Notes under the pieces: generated by a model
The model's database searches: none
Told to the model about the DNA's origin: nothing
Seen by the model: the letters and a program-made list of their open reading frames with translations, nothing else
Translations under genes and position numbers: made by a program
Assembly: GCA_963826795.1 (NCBI GenBank)
Contig: CAWGYT010000020.1
Coordinates: 1 to 64,000 of the forward strand
Direction of reading: 5' to 3'
Length of the DNA: 64,000 nt
From: CAWGYT01 sp963826795
GTDB taxonomy: Bacteria; Planctomycetota; Planctomycetia; Pirellulales; Pirellulaceae
Shown: piece after piece, positions 28,108-37,751 of the stretch
Numbering within the stretch: position 1 is the first letter of the stretch
Layout of the letters: each line of letters begins with the position of its first letter

Positions 28108-28144
28108 GTAAGTAGAATCCAACTCGCGATAACCGGAGCAGCCA

Positions 28145-28273
28145 ATGCAAGAGAAACATGACGATTCGGGATTAAGCAGCCTGCCGCGCGGCAAGGCTGG
28201 TCTTGTTGATCTGCCTGGCAGCGATGAGCTGCAGGGTCGGCTACTGCGTGTGGCGAGGCTACGAGAACTGTGA
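28145..28273 (+). CDS. 42-aa small ORF, possibly FeoA-like N-terminal fragment
   Basis: ATG 28145 with GGAG 7 bp upstream. The product includes LSSLPRGKAGLVDLPGSDEL and QGRLLRVARLREL. The pattern (short strand, PRGK turn, then a helix LQxRLL) resembles the first half of FeoA/SH3-like domains, but it stops early and no second half is visible. Its TGA (28271-28273) overlaps the GTG start of the antiporter at 28270, so the two are translationally coupled. It is either a leader peptide or a remnant; weak call. Confidence 0.35.
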   Translation: MQEKHDDSGLSSLPRGKAGLVDLPGSDELQGRLLRVARLREL

Positions 28274-29557
28274 GTGAGCATTTTCAAGACTACTTCTTGC
28301 ACGTTCTGATTCAACTCGTTGTGATTATCGTGGCGGCACGGATCGGAGCGTGGCTGTTGGGAAAGCTGGGCCAGCCGCAAGTGGTTGGCGAGATCCTGGT
28401 AGGACTTGTGCTGGGACCATCCGTGTTAGGCCATTTTGCACCAGAAGCGATCGTGTTCATATTTCCAGCGGATACAACGATCGTGTTTCGGGTGCTCAGC
28501 GAGTTGGGCCTTGTGCTATTGATGTTCTTGATCGGGTTGGAGTTCGATTTTTCGCACTTACGGCATGTGGGACGGACGGCAACGAGTGTTGCCGCTGCGG
28601 GGATAGCGCTGCCGTTTGCGTTGGGACTTGCGCTGGCAATGTGGATGCATCCGCTGGTCGCGACCAATGTGAATCGGACCGGTTTCATGCTAATCGTGGC
28701 GGTCGCCTTGTCGATCACGGCGATTCCAATCCTAGGCCGGATCATGATCGAATTGGACATCCAGCGCACGCGACTGGGTACGCTCACGATCACCGCAGCT
28801 GCAATCGACGACGCGCTGGGGTGGATTCTGCTGGCTGGCGTCAGCACGATGATTCATGGCGACTTCGAGCTGTGGAGTGTGGCTCGCATGGCTTTGCTGA
28901 CGATCGTGTTTGTGGCTCAGCTGCTGGTTTGTTGCGCGACCCCTGCTGGGCCGCGGGATGGATTACTTAATTGGCGAGAGCGGCGGCGACTTGTCGGTCA
29001 TCGGCCTGTCCGTGGTCTTGGTTGCGGTCTTCCTGGCCGCAGTTGCAACCAACGTGATCGGCATCTTCGCGATCTTCGGACCGTTCGTGCTGGGAGCCGT
29101 GCTCTCGGATCGTCACGCCTTACGCGACGCAGTTGGCCGGCGGTTGCGCGAAATCGTGTACACCTTATTCCTGCCGATCTTTTTTACGTACACCGGCTTG
29201 CGAACGAATGTCGGTTTGCTGGATTCGTGGCAGCATTGGTGGTTGTGCGGCCTCGTGGTTGCGACGGCGATGGTGGGCAAGATCGTCGGCTGCGGCTTGG
29301 CGGGGCGAGCGGGTGGTCTGACGTGGCGCGAGAGCGGCTCCGTGGCGGTCATGATGAACACGCGGGCGCTGATGGGCTTGATCGCCATTAACGTCGGTCG
29401 CGACATGGGTGTGGTGCCCGACAGCGTGTTCTGTATGCTCGTTATCATGGCGCTGGTGACGACACTGTTGACCTTGCCCTTGCTCCGTCGACTTCTCACG
29501 GAGGAGGACTTGCGGCACGCCGAATTGCCACTGTCCAGAAAGCATGCGAGACGATAA
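28270..29557 (+). pseudogene. CPA2-type cation:proton antiporter (Kef/NhaS3-like), frameshifted
   Basis: GTG 28270. The first frame carries HVLIQLVVIIVAARIGAWLL, QVVGEILVGLVLGPSVLGHF, LSELGLVLLMFLIGLEFDF, MLIVAVALSITAIPILGRIM and TITAAAIDDALGWILLAGVS (the conserved DD pair). Near 28933 the frame breaks (GTTTGTTGCGCG); the other frame restores FVARPLLGRGMDYLIGESGG and continues with ATNVIGIFAIFGPFVLGAVL, FFTYTGLRTNVGLL and MMNTRALMGLIAINVGRDMG to 29557. Corrected length about 429 aa, normal for the exchanger domain alone (no KTN domain). Exchanges Na+ or K+ for H+. Confidence 0.82.
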
Positions 29558-29727
29558 GTTGCGAAGCGTGGCTGACTTGTTTGACGGTCGTTGCGACGTT
29601 TTTACCAGTGGTTGAAGATATCTGCAAACGCACACAAATCAGCCCAACGTTTACAATCCCATGAGCGACTGGCGTTTGTCGGTGTGGTTGAATCCGTCGT
29701 CGATTTGCAGAAGCTGTGCGGCACGTC

Positions 29728-32325
29728 TCACGCAGATTCCTTCGGTACTGGGCCTTCTTCGCGGGGCGGAGTCGCGGGGCACGGAAGGCGGACCGTCCTT
29801 ACCGTGTTGTCCGGCGCGACTTGCCCGCTGGCAGGTTGAAACACCGTGCCCAACGGCCCGGCGAGCAAGGCGGGGAGCAGCACCAGTTCGGCAACGACGC
29901 CGGCCAGCAGGATCGTCAGCATCAGATAGCCGAATTGCCTGGTGGGTGTGAAAGTGCTGAAAGCGAAGACCGAGAGACCGAGGCCGCTGATCAAGGCGGC
30001 TTGCAGCGTGGGCGTCGCACAGCGGCGGTAGGCGGTTAGGATCGCGGCGTGGCGATCCCCCATGCGGTTCAAATCCTCACGGAACCAGGTCAAGTAGTGG
30101 ATCGTATCGTCCACCGCGACGCCCAGCGCGATGCTCGCCGACATCATCGATCCGATGTCGACCGGCAGGCCAAGCCAACCCATGCCGCCAAAGACCACCA
30201 GCACCGGGAGCACGTTCGGCAACATCGCCACAACGCCGGCCCGCACGCCGCGCGAGACAAACATCAACAGCGGCGTGATCGTGATGAACGACCAGAAAGT
30301 GCTTTGGATCAGGCTGTCCAGCAAAGCGCGCTGTGCCTTGTAGACAATCGGGACAACACCGGTGTAGACGGCGGAAAGCCTTTGACTCTCGTGATCGGGC
30401 GACGTGCCGGCAATCCGTGCCATTTCTCTGTCGACGATTGGGTCAACAACATTGCGCAGGTCGGTCGCAAAGCGGCCGTAGTCGACATCCTTGAACGCAG
30501 CAACTCGAACGCTGATTCGCCAGAGCTCGGAGCCGTCCTGCAGGTTACGCCGCAAATAGCCACTTTCCAACAGTGCGTCGTAGCTTCCCTGCAACCTGGA
30601 GTTCGTGACGCTGCGGCGCACGACGGCTGACGTACCAGGTCGCTGTGGCGGCAGCGGTGGAACGAACGTGACAGGGGACATGGACGGGCCGATGACGTCG
30701 GTTCCCGCTGAGCCGAAGCGTGCTTCGATGGCTCGCTGCGCAGCGGCGACGATTTCGAACCGTTCCAACAACGAGTACCGCTGGCGATCCTCGGGCGGAT
30801 CATCGTGGCGCCGCAACGTTTCGCCGTCGAACCTCAGGACGACTTCCATCGGAACCGATCGGCCGAGATGCGTTTCCAGCCACTGGTAGTCCTGCAGTAC
30901 GCGAGCCTGAGAATCGAATAACTTCATCAAGTCGATGTTGGTACGAACATGTGTGACGCCGAAACCGACGCCCGCAATCAACGCGACGCACGCAGTCGTC
31001 ACCCACATGTGTCGCCGGATGATCCACCCACCAAAGCTTTTCCACAGGTCGGCCAGTGTAGGCGGGGATCTCCGAGACCCGCCCTTCGATCCTGACTTCC
31101 TGGCCAGTCTCGGAGAGACCGGCCTACACTTCACCGGCCAAAGCTGTAGCGCCGCCGGCAGGTATACAAACAGCACCCCCAGCATGAGCATCACGCCGAG
31201 CGCCGAATACATGCCGAACTTGCGAATCGGCGTCAGTTCGCTGGCGTACAGCGACAGTAAACCCAGCGCGGTTGTCACGCTGCAGAACAACGCCGGTCGC
31301 CAACCGTGAGCGATCGCCCGCTCGGGCGCTCCTGCCAACCCGTGCTCTTCCACCGCATCGCGATAGTAGTTGATCAGATGCACGGACCCCGAAATCGCCA
31401 GCACATATACGAGTGACGGCATCGACAACAGGATGGCGTCGGTCGTTTGTCCCGTCAGCCACACCGCAGTCAGGCTCGCTGCAGCACTCAACAGACCGCA
31501 CGCAAAGACGATCAGCGTCAGCTTCATGCTTCGCAACGACCACCACGCCAACAGCAGACCCACCAGTCCGGCGAGACCAGCCAGCCGCACCAGCGTCCGC
31601 TCGCCCTCTTCATCAATTGCCACGTTGTCGACAGGCGGACCGCCGAGGTGAACCGTGTCCACGTCGATGTCACAGGCCCGCAATGCGTTCAACAGCGCTC
31701 CTTCACCGCGATCAAACCGAAGCCATCCGCCGTTGCTCCGGCCAAGCACAAGGTGCAAGTCGTCGAGGACTTCATCCGACAGTGTGACGACAATACACGT
31801 CTGCCTTCCATCCGGACCGATCAGCGAACCGGTCAGCCGCTTGACCGCGACGTCATACCGGAGGTTCATCGGCTCCGCGGTCAATTGATCGAGCAACCGC
31901 CGACCCGTCGTGACAGATTTGAAGAAGTGTCGGCCGGTATCTCCGAGACCGGCGGACGAATCAGCTTCCGCACCGGCAGGCAAATCAGGCGAGTCTTGGG
32001 GATCCTCGCCGACTCTCGGCACAAGCATCCGCGCCAATCGCTCGATTCGCGGATCGTCCGCTTCCGCGTCTTCCTTTCGCGGATCGCCGCCCAAACGGCA
32101 GCCTTCCCAACTGACGATCACAAATTGATCGCCAACAAAATGCTCACGAAACCAGCGTAGGTCGCCTGTTTCGACGTAGGACTTGGGCAGCCAGTCGACG
32201 ACCTTATTGGTGTTGCTCCTCACCGCGCGATAGGCCCCGTAAAAGAGCAGCGGTGTCGCAACGGCAACGACGGCAAGGATGAGCGCGGCAAACCGCGAGA
32301 AAAATGTGGGACGTATCGGATGCAA
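29728..32325 (-). CDS. RND/MMPL-family exporter
   Basis: 865 residues from TTG 32325 with GGAAGGG upstream. Typical two-fold RND layout: one N-terminal TM, a large exported domain, five TMs (first group containing LSMPSLVYVLAISGSVHLIN), TM (residues ~415-435), a second exported domain and five more TMs with the motif SIALGVAVDDTIHYLTWFRE. Family members export lipids or hydrophobic compounds, or move hopanoids. Two stretches look inserted: residues encoded at 31055-31130 and 31924-31953 come from palindromic repeats (KCRPVSPRLARKSGSKGG and AGLGDTGRHFF regions). Candidate TGGACA operator boxes lie 150 bp upstream. Confidence 0.85.
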   Translation of the reverse strand: MHPIRPTFFSRFAALILAVVAVATPLLFYGAYRAVRSNTNKVVDWLPKSYVETGDLRWFREHFVGDQFVIVSWEGCRLGGDPRKEDAEADDPRIERLARMLVPRVGEDPQDSPDLPAGAEADSSAGLGDTGRHFFKSVTTGRRLLDQLTAEPMNLRYDVAVKRLTGSLIGPDGRQTCIVVTLSDEVLDDLHLVLGRSNGGWLRFDRGEGALLNALRACDIDVDTVHLGGPPVDNVAIDEEGERTLVRLAGLAGLVGLLLAWWSLRSMKLTLIVFACGLLSAAASLTAVWLTGQTTDAILLSMPSLVYVLAISGSVHLINYYRDAVEEHGLAGAPERAIAHGWRPALFCSVTTALGLLSLYASELTPIRKFGMYSALGVMLMLGVLFVYLPAALQLWPVKCRPVSPRLARKSGSKGGSRRSPPTLADLWKSFGGWIIRRHMWVTTACVALIAGVGFGVTHVRTNIDLMKLFDSQARVLQDYQWLETHLGRSVPMEVVLRFDGETLRRHDDPPEDRQRYSLLERFEIVAAAQRAIEARFGSAGTDVIGPSMSPVTFVPPLPPQRPGTSAVVRRSVTNSRLQGSYDALLESGYLRRNLQDGSELWRISVRVAAFKDVDYGRFATDLRNVVDPIVDREMARIAGTSPDHESQRLSAVYTGVVPIVYKAQRALLDSLIQSTFWSFITITPLLMFVSRGVRAGVVAMLPNVLPVLVVFGGMGWLGLPVDIGSMMSASIALGVAVDDTIHYLTWFREDLNRMGDRHAAILTAYRRCATPTLQAALISGLGLSVFAFSTFTPTRQFGYLMLTILLAGVVAELVLLPALLAGPLGTVFQPASGQVAPDNTVRTVRLPCPATPPREEGPVPKESA
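31055..31130. repeat. Palindromic element inside the MMPL gene, copy 1
   Basis: Arms AGTGTAGGC...TCTCCGAGAC (31055-31078) and GTCTCGGAGA...GCCTACACT (31107-31130) are complementary at about 20 of 24 positions, around a 28-bp centre. It stays in frame with the exporter and encodes an Arg/Ser-rich linker between the fifth hydrophobic block and the second half. Looks like a repetitive palindromic element inserted in a coding region. Confidence 0.6.
31924..31953. repeat. Palindromic element inside the MMPL gene, copy 2 (short)
   Basis: GAAGTGTCGGCCGGTATCTC continuing CGAGACCGGC matches the reverse complement of the right arm of copy 1 (GAAGTGTAGGCCGGTCTCTC...) and is itself palindromic (GCCGGT...ACCGGC). 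It encodes part of the first exported domain in the same gene. Confidence 0.5.
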
Positions 32326-32474
32326 CGGGGGGACCCTTCCTGATGTGCTTGAGGACGTCCGGCTGAGTCTGGCGGATCGAATCAGAACACAGGCCTTGTC
32401 GCAAAGGTTGTGCCAGGAATTGTCGGCCGCGAGGCGATACTGCCGTCAGACTCAGCCTCCAGGTGCATCGTGCG

Positions 32475-32511
32475 TGGACAGGTTTTGTCGAGCCTGTCCA
32501 AAAATTGGACA
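32475..32511. promoter_or_regulatory. TGGACA boxes upstream of the exporter, candidate operator
   Basis: TGGACAGG (32475-32482) pairs with CCTGTCCA (32493-32500), and TGTCCAA (32495-32501) pairs with TTGGACA (32505-32511) after 3 bp. Thus three TGGACA-type half sites lie within 37 bp, 150 bp upstream of the exporter start. Two overlapping perfect inverted repeats are typical of a dimeric repressor site. The regulator is not encoded in view. Confidence 0.45.
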
Positions 32512-32782
32512 GATGCAGACGGGCGACTTGCCTCCAACAGGACGGCTCAGTAAGGAATCAGTGGACCGTTTCCGACCGTCCATGGGTGCGGTCGCCGGAC
32601 AGCGATTGGCACAAGTCTTGCATCTCAGTCAATAATTCTGGCATGCGCCCCGGACAATCCGTCACACGGCTTGCCAGTTTTTCGCAGCTTGCCGACTGGG
32701 CGGCACCTGCGATACCTTCCAACGGCCGTCGAGGCGAGTTCGCGAAAGTCACTTTGCCGCCTTGTTGGCCGGACCGGACAGT

Positions 32783-32820
32783 CCAGCGCCCGCTGCGAAC
32801 TGGGCGCTGGTTTTCTTTTT
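32783..32820 (+). terminator. Strong terminator 23 bp before the pyrophosphatase start
   Basis: CCAGCGCCC (32783-32791) and GGGCGCTGG (32802-32810) form a perfect 9-bp stem around GCTGCGAACT, followed by TTTTCTTTTT. No plus-strand gene lies upstream; the nearest is the minus-strand exporter starting at 32325. It therefore ends either an unannotated short RNA or the leader of the pyrophosphatase gene (attenuation). Confidence 0.8.
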
Positions 32821-32843
32821 AATTGAGGGAACAACCTGGCCTG

Positions 32844-33401
32844 ATGAACCACGAGCCGACACGCACGCACTTCGACGACGTTCTGCCGTACCGCGGTTCA
32901 CCGGGGGTGCTTAACGCGATCGTGGAAATCCCCAAGGGGCGTCGCAGTAAATTCGAAGTCGACAAACTGACAGGTCTGATGAGGCTGGATCGTTATTTGT
33001 ACTCGTCGAGCCATTATCCTGGCGACTACGGGTTCATTCCACAAACGCTGGCCGAGGACGGGGATGCCCTGGACGTGCTGGTAATGGTCAACGAACCGAC
33101 ATTCACTGGCTGTCTGATCGAAGCCCGGCCGATCGGCCTGTTTCGCATGACAGACCGCGGCAAGCGCGACTTCAAGGTGCTGGCTGTGCCGAGTACCGAT
33201 CCGCTGTTCGACGAGTACCGCAACTTGAAAGACGCTCCGCCACATTTCCTGCGCGAAGTGGAACATTTCTTTGCCACGTACAAACAGCTGGAAGGTGTCG
33301 AGATTGAAACGCAAGGCTGGCAGCCGGCGGAAGCAGCGATCGCGGAGATTGAACGATCCGCGGCCGAGTTCAGTCGCGTAGAGACGCCTTCGCCCTCCTA
33401 A
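32844..33401 (+). CDS. ppa: Family I inorganic pyrophosphatase
   Basis: 185 residues from ATG 32844 (GAGGGA upstream; TTG 32823 is also in frame). Family I motifs: VEIPKGRRSKFEVD (Lys and Glu of the active site), SHYPGDYGFIPQTLAEDG, then DGDALDVLVMVNEP carrying the metal-binding Asp triad. The usual DGDPLDVLV Pro is Ala here. KRDFKVLAVPSTDP and a complete C-terminus follow. Hydrolyses pyrophosphate to two phosphates in the cytoplasm. A strong terminator just upstream suggests control at the transcript leader. Confidence 0.9.
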   Translation: MNHEPTRTHFDDVLPYRGSPGVLNAIVEIPKGRRSKFEVDKLTGLMRLDRYLYSSSHYPGDYGFIPQTLAEDGDALDVLVMVNEPTFTGCLIEARPIGLFRMTDRGKRDFKVLAVPSTDPLFDEYRNLKDAPPHFLREVEHFFATYKQLEGVEIETQGWQPAEAAIAEIERSAAEFSRVETPSPS

Positions 33402-33502
33402 GTCAGCCGCGTTTCTGCTTACGCGCCAATTTCGTGATTGGCGCAATCTTTGCGTTCAACGTTCAATGTATTCGTCGAACTCAGTCACAGGAGGAGCGAC
33501 AC

Positions 33503-34147
33503 ATGGGCTACAGGCAACAGGCCGAACTACAACGCGTCATGGAAAAAGCGAAACAAGTGCAGGGCGGAGCTATGAACCGAGATCACTCGACACGGGCCGA
33601 TGAGGTTCTTCAGCACGTTCAGCAGATGGCGACTTTGCAACACTACGACAAAGCCATCGACCTCTTGAAGTCGGCGGATCGCGACCCGCAGTTGCTCAAC
33701 GCCCAAGGCGTTTGCCTGATGCGACTGGGTCGTTTCGAGGAAGCGATGCGGTTGTACTATGGCCTCGTCCTCAACCCGGGTTGCACCTGGATGCGTCCCG
33801 ACTTACCGCTGGTTTACAAGACGAATTACGCCACAGCCCTGGTGTTGGGCGGACATCCCAGCGGATGCTTGGAGATTCTGGCCGTGCTCAACGCTGAGCA
33901 GAATCCGACCGTCCAGCGGTTGCGTGGCGCGATCAAGGCCTGGGAGTCGCAGTTGACATTCTGGCGAAAGTTGAACTGGCGCTTCGGCCGCATTGAACCT
34001 GCGAATCGTCCCGTCACCGTCGATTTTGAACCTGGCGAATTCGAGCCACTGCCGGCGAGGAACGATTCGCCACCGGTCGCACCTCGTCTCACGCCGATAG
34101 CGGCTTCGCCATGGACGATTGACGTGGATGGCAAAGAATTTCTGTAG
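33503..34147 (+). CDS. TPR-type hypothetical protein
   Basis: 214 residues from ATG 33503 (GGAGGAGCGACAC upstream; the frame is open to 33434). Helical tetratricopeptide-like segments are visible: MATLQHYDKAIDLLKSADRD, LLNAQGVCLMRLGRFEEAMR and YATALVLGGHPSGCLEILAV. The C-terminal tail is Pro/Ala-rich (EFEPLPARNDSPPVAP). Likely a scaffold or assembly factor; no partner is obvious. Followed immediately by a small secreted ORF. Confidence 0.75.
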   Translation: MGYRQQAELQRVMEKAKQVQGGAMNRDHSTRADEVLQHVQQMATLQHYDKAIDLLKSADRDPQLLNAQGVCLMRLGRFEEAMRLYYGLVLNPGCTWMRPDLPLVYKTNYATALVLGGHPSGCLEILAVLNAEQNPTVQRLRGAIKAWESQLTFWRKLNWRFGRIEPANRPVTVDFEPGEFEPLPARNDSPPVAPRLTPIAASPWTIDVDGKEFL

Positions 34148-34278
34148 TGAACACCCACATTGCCAAGTCGATTTCCATTTTCACCGCCGTAGTACTGCTG
34201 CTCCTGCGCGGCTGGTGTTGCAACTCGGAGACGCCGCCGGATAAAGTCCCAGTCCGTCCCGCCACTTCAGCCATGTGA
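34147..34278 (+). CDS. 43-aa small secreted or lipoprotein-like ORF
   Basis: GTG 34147 overlaps the last base of the TPR gene. The product includes IAKSISIFTAVVLLLLRGWC and CNSETPPDKVPVRP: a signal-type hydrophobic stretch followed by two Cys and a Pro-rich tail. It could be a tiny lipoprotein, though the lipobox is imperfect. The coupling to the TPR gene supports translation. Confidence 0.4.
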   Translation: MNTHIAKSISIFTAVVLLLLRGWCCNSETPPDKVPVRPATSAM

Positions 34279-34300
34279 CGATCACAAAAGGACATCCACG

Positions 34301-34399
34301 ATGAAAGCGGGCGTACTGCTGCACGGTGAAACGAGACTGCTGCCCGTCGGAGTCAGCGAACCACATCGCCGCCTAACCAACGCGGCGCTCCGAGAGTGA
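34301..34399 (+). CDS. 32-aa small ORF
   Basis: ATG 34301 with AAAGGA 9 bp upstream: MKAGVLLHGETRLLPVGVSE continuing to a TGA at 34399. No recognisable family. It may be the leftover N-terminus of a decayed gene. Weak. Confidence 0.25.
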   Translation: MKAGVLLHGETRLLPVGVSEPHRRLTNAALRE

Positions 34400-34675
34400 C
34401 GTCGGACGTGCTGGTCAAGGAGCCCTCCTGGCGGCAGCCAATGTCGTCAGGGGTTTTTGGCTTTTCCTGTGCGGAAGCTGACCAGAAGCCTGAATATTTG
34501 TGGCCAGCGTGCCGCCAGGACACTCCGCCTGCTCGTCCTATCGTGTGGAACGAGGATTGCTACGAGCATCAAATACCGGCGGCTAATCCACAGGCTGAGA
34601 ACTTCTTTCCTTCTCGTGATTCAACGAGACCGTTCTATAATGCACCTAGATCACGCCTCAGAAAACGGTCTCGAC

Positions 34676-36245
34676 ATGCCCTCACGCACGACGTGGTACA
34701 TCCTGATTCCTACGTTCGCCGTCAGCGGATTGCTGCTGACGGTCGGCTTGGGTGGCGCTTGGTACGTGCATCGGGCCAATCGTAACGTGTCCGATTCGTT
34801 GGACGAAAACCTTGCCGCCGCACAGTCCGCCGAGCGGCTGGTGCTGGCGATCCGCGAAGTCCGGATGGAGCTGAGCCGGTTCGTGGAAACCTCCGATCGC
34901 TCGCACCTGGACACGGCCCACTCATGGCTTGAAGTCCTCGACCTTGAACTACAAGGCGGTCGCGTTTTTCGAGACGTCACAAGGGGATGTTCGCGAGATG
35001 CGCTTCAATGAATTGCGGCAGCAACTTGGACTCCTCGGTGGCAACGACAATATCGACGAGCAGCGTACGCGCGGCACGCGAGCTAATTGCGACGCTGAGT
35101 CGGACATTCTTCCTCTGGCGGAAAAACGTCTGACCGACCGCCAAAACGTGGCCAGTGAAATGAGTCGGCAAAATCGACTCATCGCCGATCGTATCGGAAT
35201 TGGTTTGCTACTGTTGGGCGTTTGCGGCGCGGTGGCAGGATTGCTTGTCGGATTTGGCATCGCCCGCAGTGTCCATCGTTCGCTCGTCGAGATTAGCATT
35301 CCGGTACAGGACATGGCCGGCCGGTTGAACGAAGTGGTCGGGCCGATCCAAGTTGCGTCGAATACGGACTTATCCCAACTGGATGATGCGCTGCGAATGC
35401 TGTCCGACAAGACTGCGGACGTTGTGCGGCGGCTTCAGGAAAGTCAACAAAAGTCGCTCCGGCGTGAACAGCTCGCCGCCGTCGGTCAACTGGCCGCAGG
35501 ACTGGCCCACGAACTGCGCAATCCGCTGATGTCCGTGAAATTGATCCTGCAGACTGCTGCCGAGCGCGACCATGAGTCGCTCAGCAAGCGCGACCTGGTG
35601 GTGATCCAGGACGAGGTGACGCGGCTGGAGAGAATGTTGCAGACGTTTCTCGACTTCGCCCGGCCGCCACGGCCGCAGAAACAGGTTGTGGATGTCGTCC
35701 AATTGGTCGAAACGACGTTGGAAGTCGTTCGCTTGCGAGCAGCACAGCAGGACGTACAGCTTCACTCTCCGGCCACAAGTGAACCACTGTCAATCGAAGC
35801 CGACGAGTCACAATTGCGGCAATTGTTGTTGAACCTGCTGTTGAATGCGCTCGATGCGCTTCCGAATGGAGGAAATGTGTGGTTGGATGTGAGTGGCGAC
35901 AAGCTGCCAGCGAGTCGGCTTCCGATTGACGATGCCGCAAGCAAGCTGCTTGCGGCTACGGAAGGCAACGGGCGGCCCGAAGACTTTCGCTACGCCATCA
36001 TTCGCGTTGCCGACGATGGCCCCGGTTTGTCGGCCGAAGTAGTGGAGCGAGTGTTCGAGCCGTTTGTTAGCACAAAGGACACTGGGATCGGACTGGGACT
36101 GTCGATCTGCCAGCAAATCGTCGAATCGCACGACGGCCGCATCACTGCGGGCAATCGGAACAACGGAGGTGCAGAGTTTACAGTGTATTTGCCGCAATTG
36201 GTTGACCGCGCCGGCCGCATCGAGAATCGCACACCCGAAGCGTGA
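34676..36245 (+). pseudogene. NtrB/ZraS-like sensor histidine kinase, frameshifted
   Basis: ATG 34676 starts MPSRTTWYILIPTFAVSGLL (first TM) and a periplasmic helical region. The frame breaks between about 34929 and 35011; the second frame resumes as MRFNELRQQLGLLGG, then the second TM (IGIGLLLLGVCGAVAGLLVG), a HAMP-like linker, HisKA (VGQLAAGLAHELRNPLMSVK, His in HELRNP) and HATPase_c (LRQLLLNLLLNALDAL, VADDGPGL, GIGLGLSICQQIV). Partner of the sigma-54 regulator 49 bp downstream. A membrane sensor whose signal is unknown. Confidence 0.8.
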
Positions 36246-36294
36246 GCAGGCAGATCGTCTACAACTCGGCCGCTAGACGAAGAAGGAGAGCCAA

Positions 36295-37751
36295 ATGCCC
36301 ACACTCCTGGTCATCGACGACGAACCGAACGTCCGCTACTCGCTGGAAAACGCGCTGCGATCGGAGACCGTCGAGGTCCTGACTGCACCTACTGCCAAAC
36401 AAGGCATCCGCCTGGTCTGCGAAAAGTCGCCTGACGCCGTTCTGCTTGACGTGCGATTGCCGGACAAATCCGGCCTGGATGCGTTTGTCGAGATTCAGAA
36501 GATCGATCCTCATTTGCCGGTGATCATGATGACGGCCTTCACGACCACGGACACGGCGATCGAGGCGATGAAACGTGGCGCGTTCGATTATTTGACCAAA
36601 CCTGTCGATTTAAGGCAGCTTCGCAACGTCGTGTCCAAGGCGATTGATTTGCGGCGTATGACGCTGTCGCCGCCCGACTATCGAAAACGTACAGCAACTC
36701 GAAACCGCGACCGAAGACCATCGTTGGTCGCTCGCCGGAGATGCAGGACGTTTACAAGGCCATCGGGCGCGTGGCGGCGACGGACGTCAACGTGCTGATC
36801 CTGGGCGAATCCGGCACCGGCAAGGAAGTGGTCGCCCGCGCGATCCACCATCACAGCCGCCGCAGCAAACAACCGTTGCTGGCGATCAACTGTGCCGCGA
36901 TCCCCGAATCGTTGCTGGAAAGCGAACTGTTCGGCCATGAACGCGGCTCGTTCACCGGTGCGGATAAGCGGCGCGTGGGAAAGTTTGAGCAAGCCAGCGG
37001 CGGCACGATCTTGCTCGACGAAATCGGCGACATGACCGGCGCGACGCAAGCCAAGGTACTGCGCGTGTTGCAAGACCAACGGTTCGAACGCGTGGGTGGC
37101 AGCGATACGGTGCAAACCGACGCCCGCGTGATCGCCGCCACGAATCAGAACCTGGAAGAGCTGGCCGCCGCCGGGCGCTTCCGCCGCGACTTGTATTACC
37201 GTCTCAAGGTCTACACGATCCTGCTTCCCGCGCTGCGCGAACGGCTGGACGACTTGCCGCTGTTGGTCGATCACTTCATCCAGCTCTACAACTCGGAAGT
37301 GGGAAAACGGGTCCGTTCTGTGTCAACCGAGACGTTGGAAATACTGCGAAGGTATTCCTGGCCTGGCAACGTTCGTGAATTGCAGGGTGCCATCAAGAAC
37401 GCACTGGTCAACGCGACACACGAAGTCATCACTCCCGACTGCCTGCCAGCCAGCATCCGACACGGTGCGACACTCATTCAGGAAATCGCCGCTGCCACGG
37501 ACGATGAATTGAACATCACCGCGCTCGTCCGACGGCTGCTGGACCAGGGCGAGTCGGACATCTACCACAAACTGCAATTCGCGCTGGATCGGGCGGTGCT
37601 CGATGAGGTCCTGCAGCACGTTCATGGCAACCAGGTGGAAGCGGCCCGCCGCCTGGGTATCTCCCGCACGACGCTGCGGGCGAAGATGCAAGCAATCGGC
37701 AAGCTCGTCGGTCACACGACGCTGCCAGACACTGGCCACTCTGACCAATAA
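36295..37751 (+). pseudogene. NtrC-family sigma-54 response regulator, frameshifted in the linker
   Basis: The receiver domain reads LLVIDDEPNVRYSLENALRS, AVLLDVRLPDKSGLD (phospho-Asp) and YLTKPVDLRQLRNVV. The frame breaks near 36680-36720 and the AAA+ domain continues in another frame from KTIVGRSPEMQDVYKAIGRV: Walker A GESGTGKEVVARAIH, sigma-54 contact loop GSFTGADKRRVGK, Walker B GGTILLDEIGD, arginine segment RFRRDLYYRL, and a C-terminal Fis-type HTH (EAARRLGISRTTLRAKMQ). Activates sigma-54 promoters when phosphorylated by the upstream kinase. Both members of this pair carry a frame break. Confidence 0.85.

Noticed and set aside
30060..30080. GGTTCAAATCC, resembling a tRNA T-loop
   Set aside because: It lies within the exporter coding sequence, and no acceptor, D or anticodon arms can be built around it.
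32640..32822. Fluoride (crcB) riboswitch upstream of the pyrophosphatase
   Set aside because: I could not find the conserved crcB-motif blocks in the leader; only the terminator is supported.
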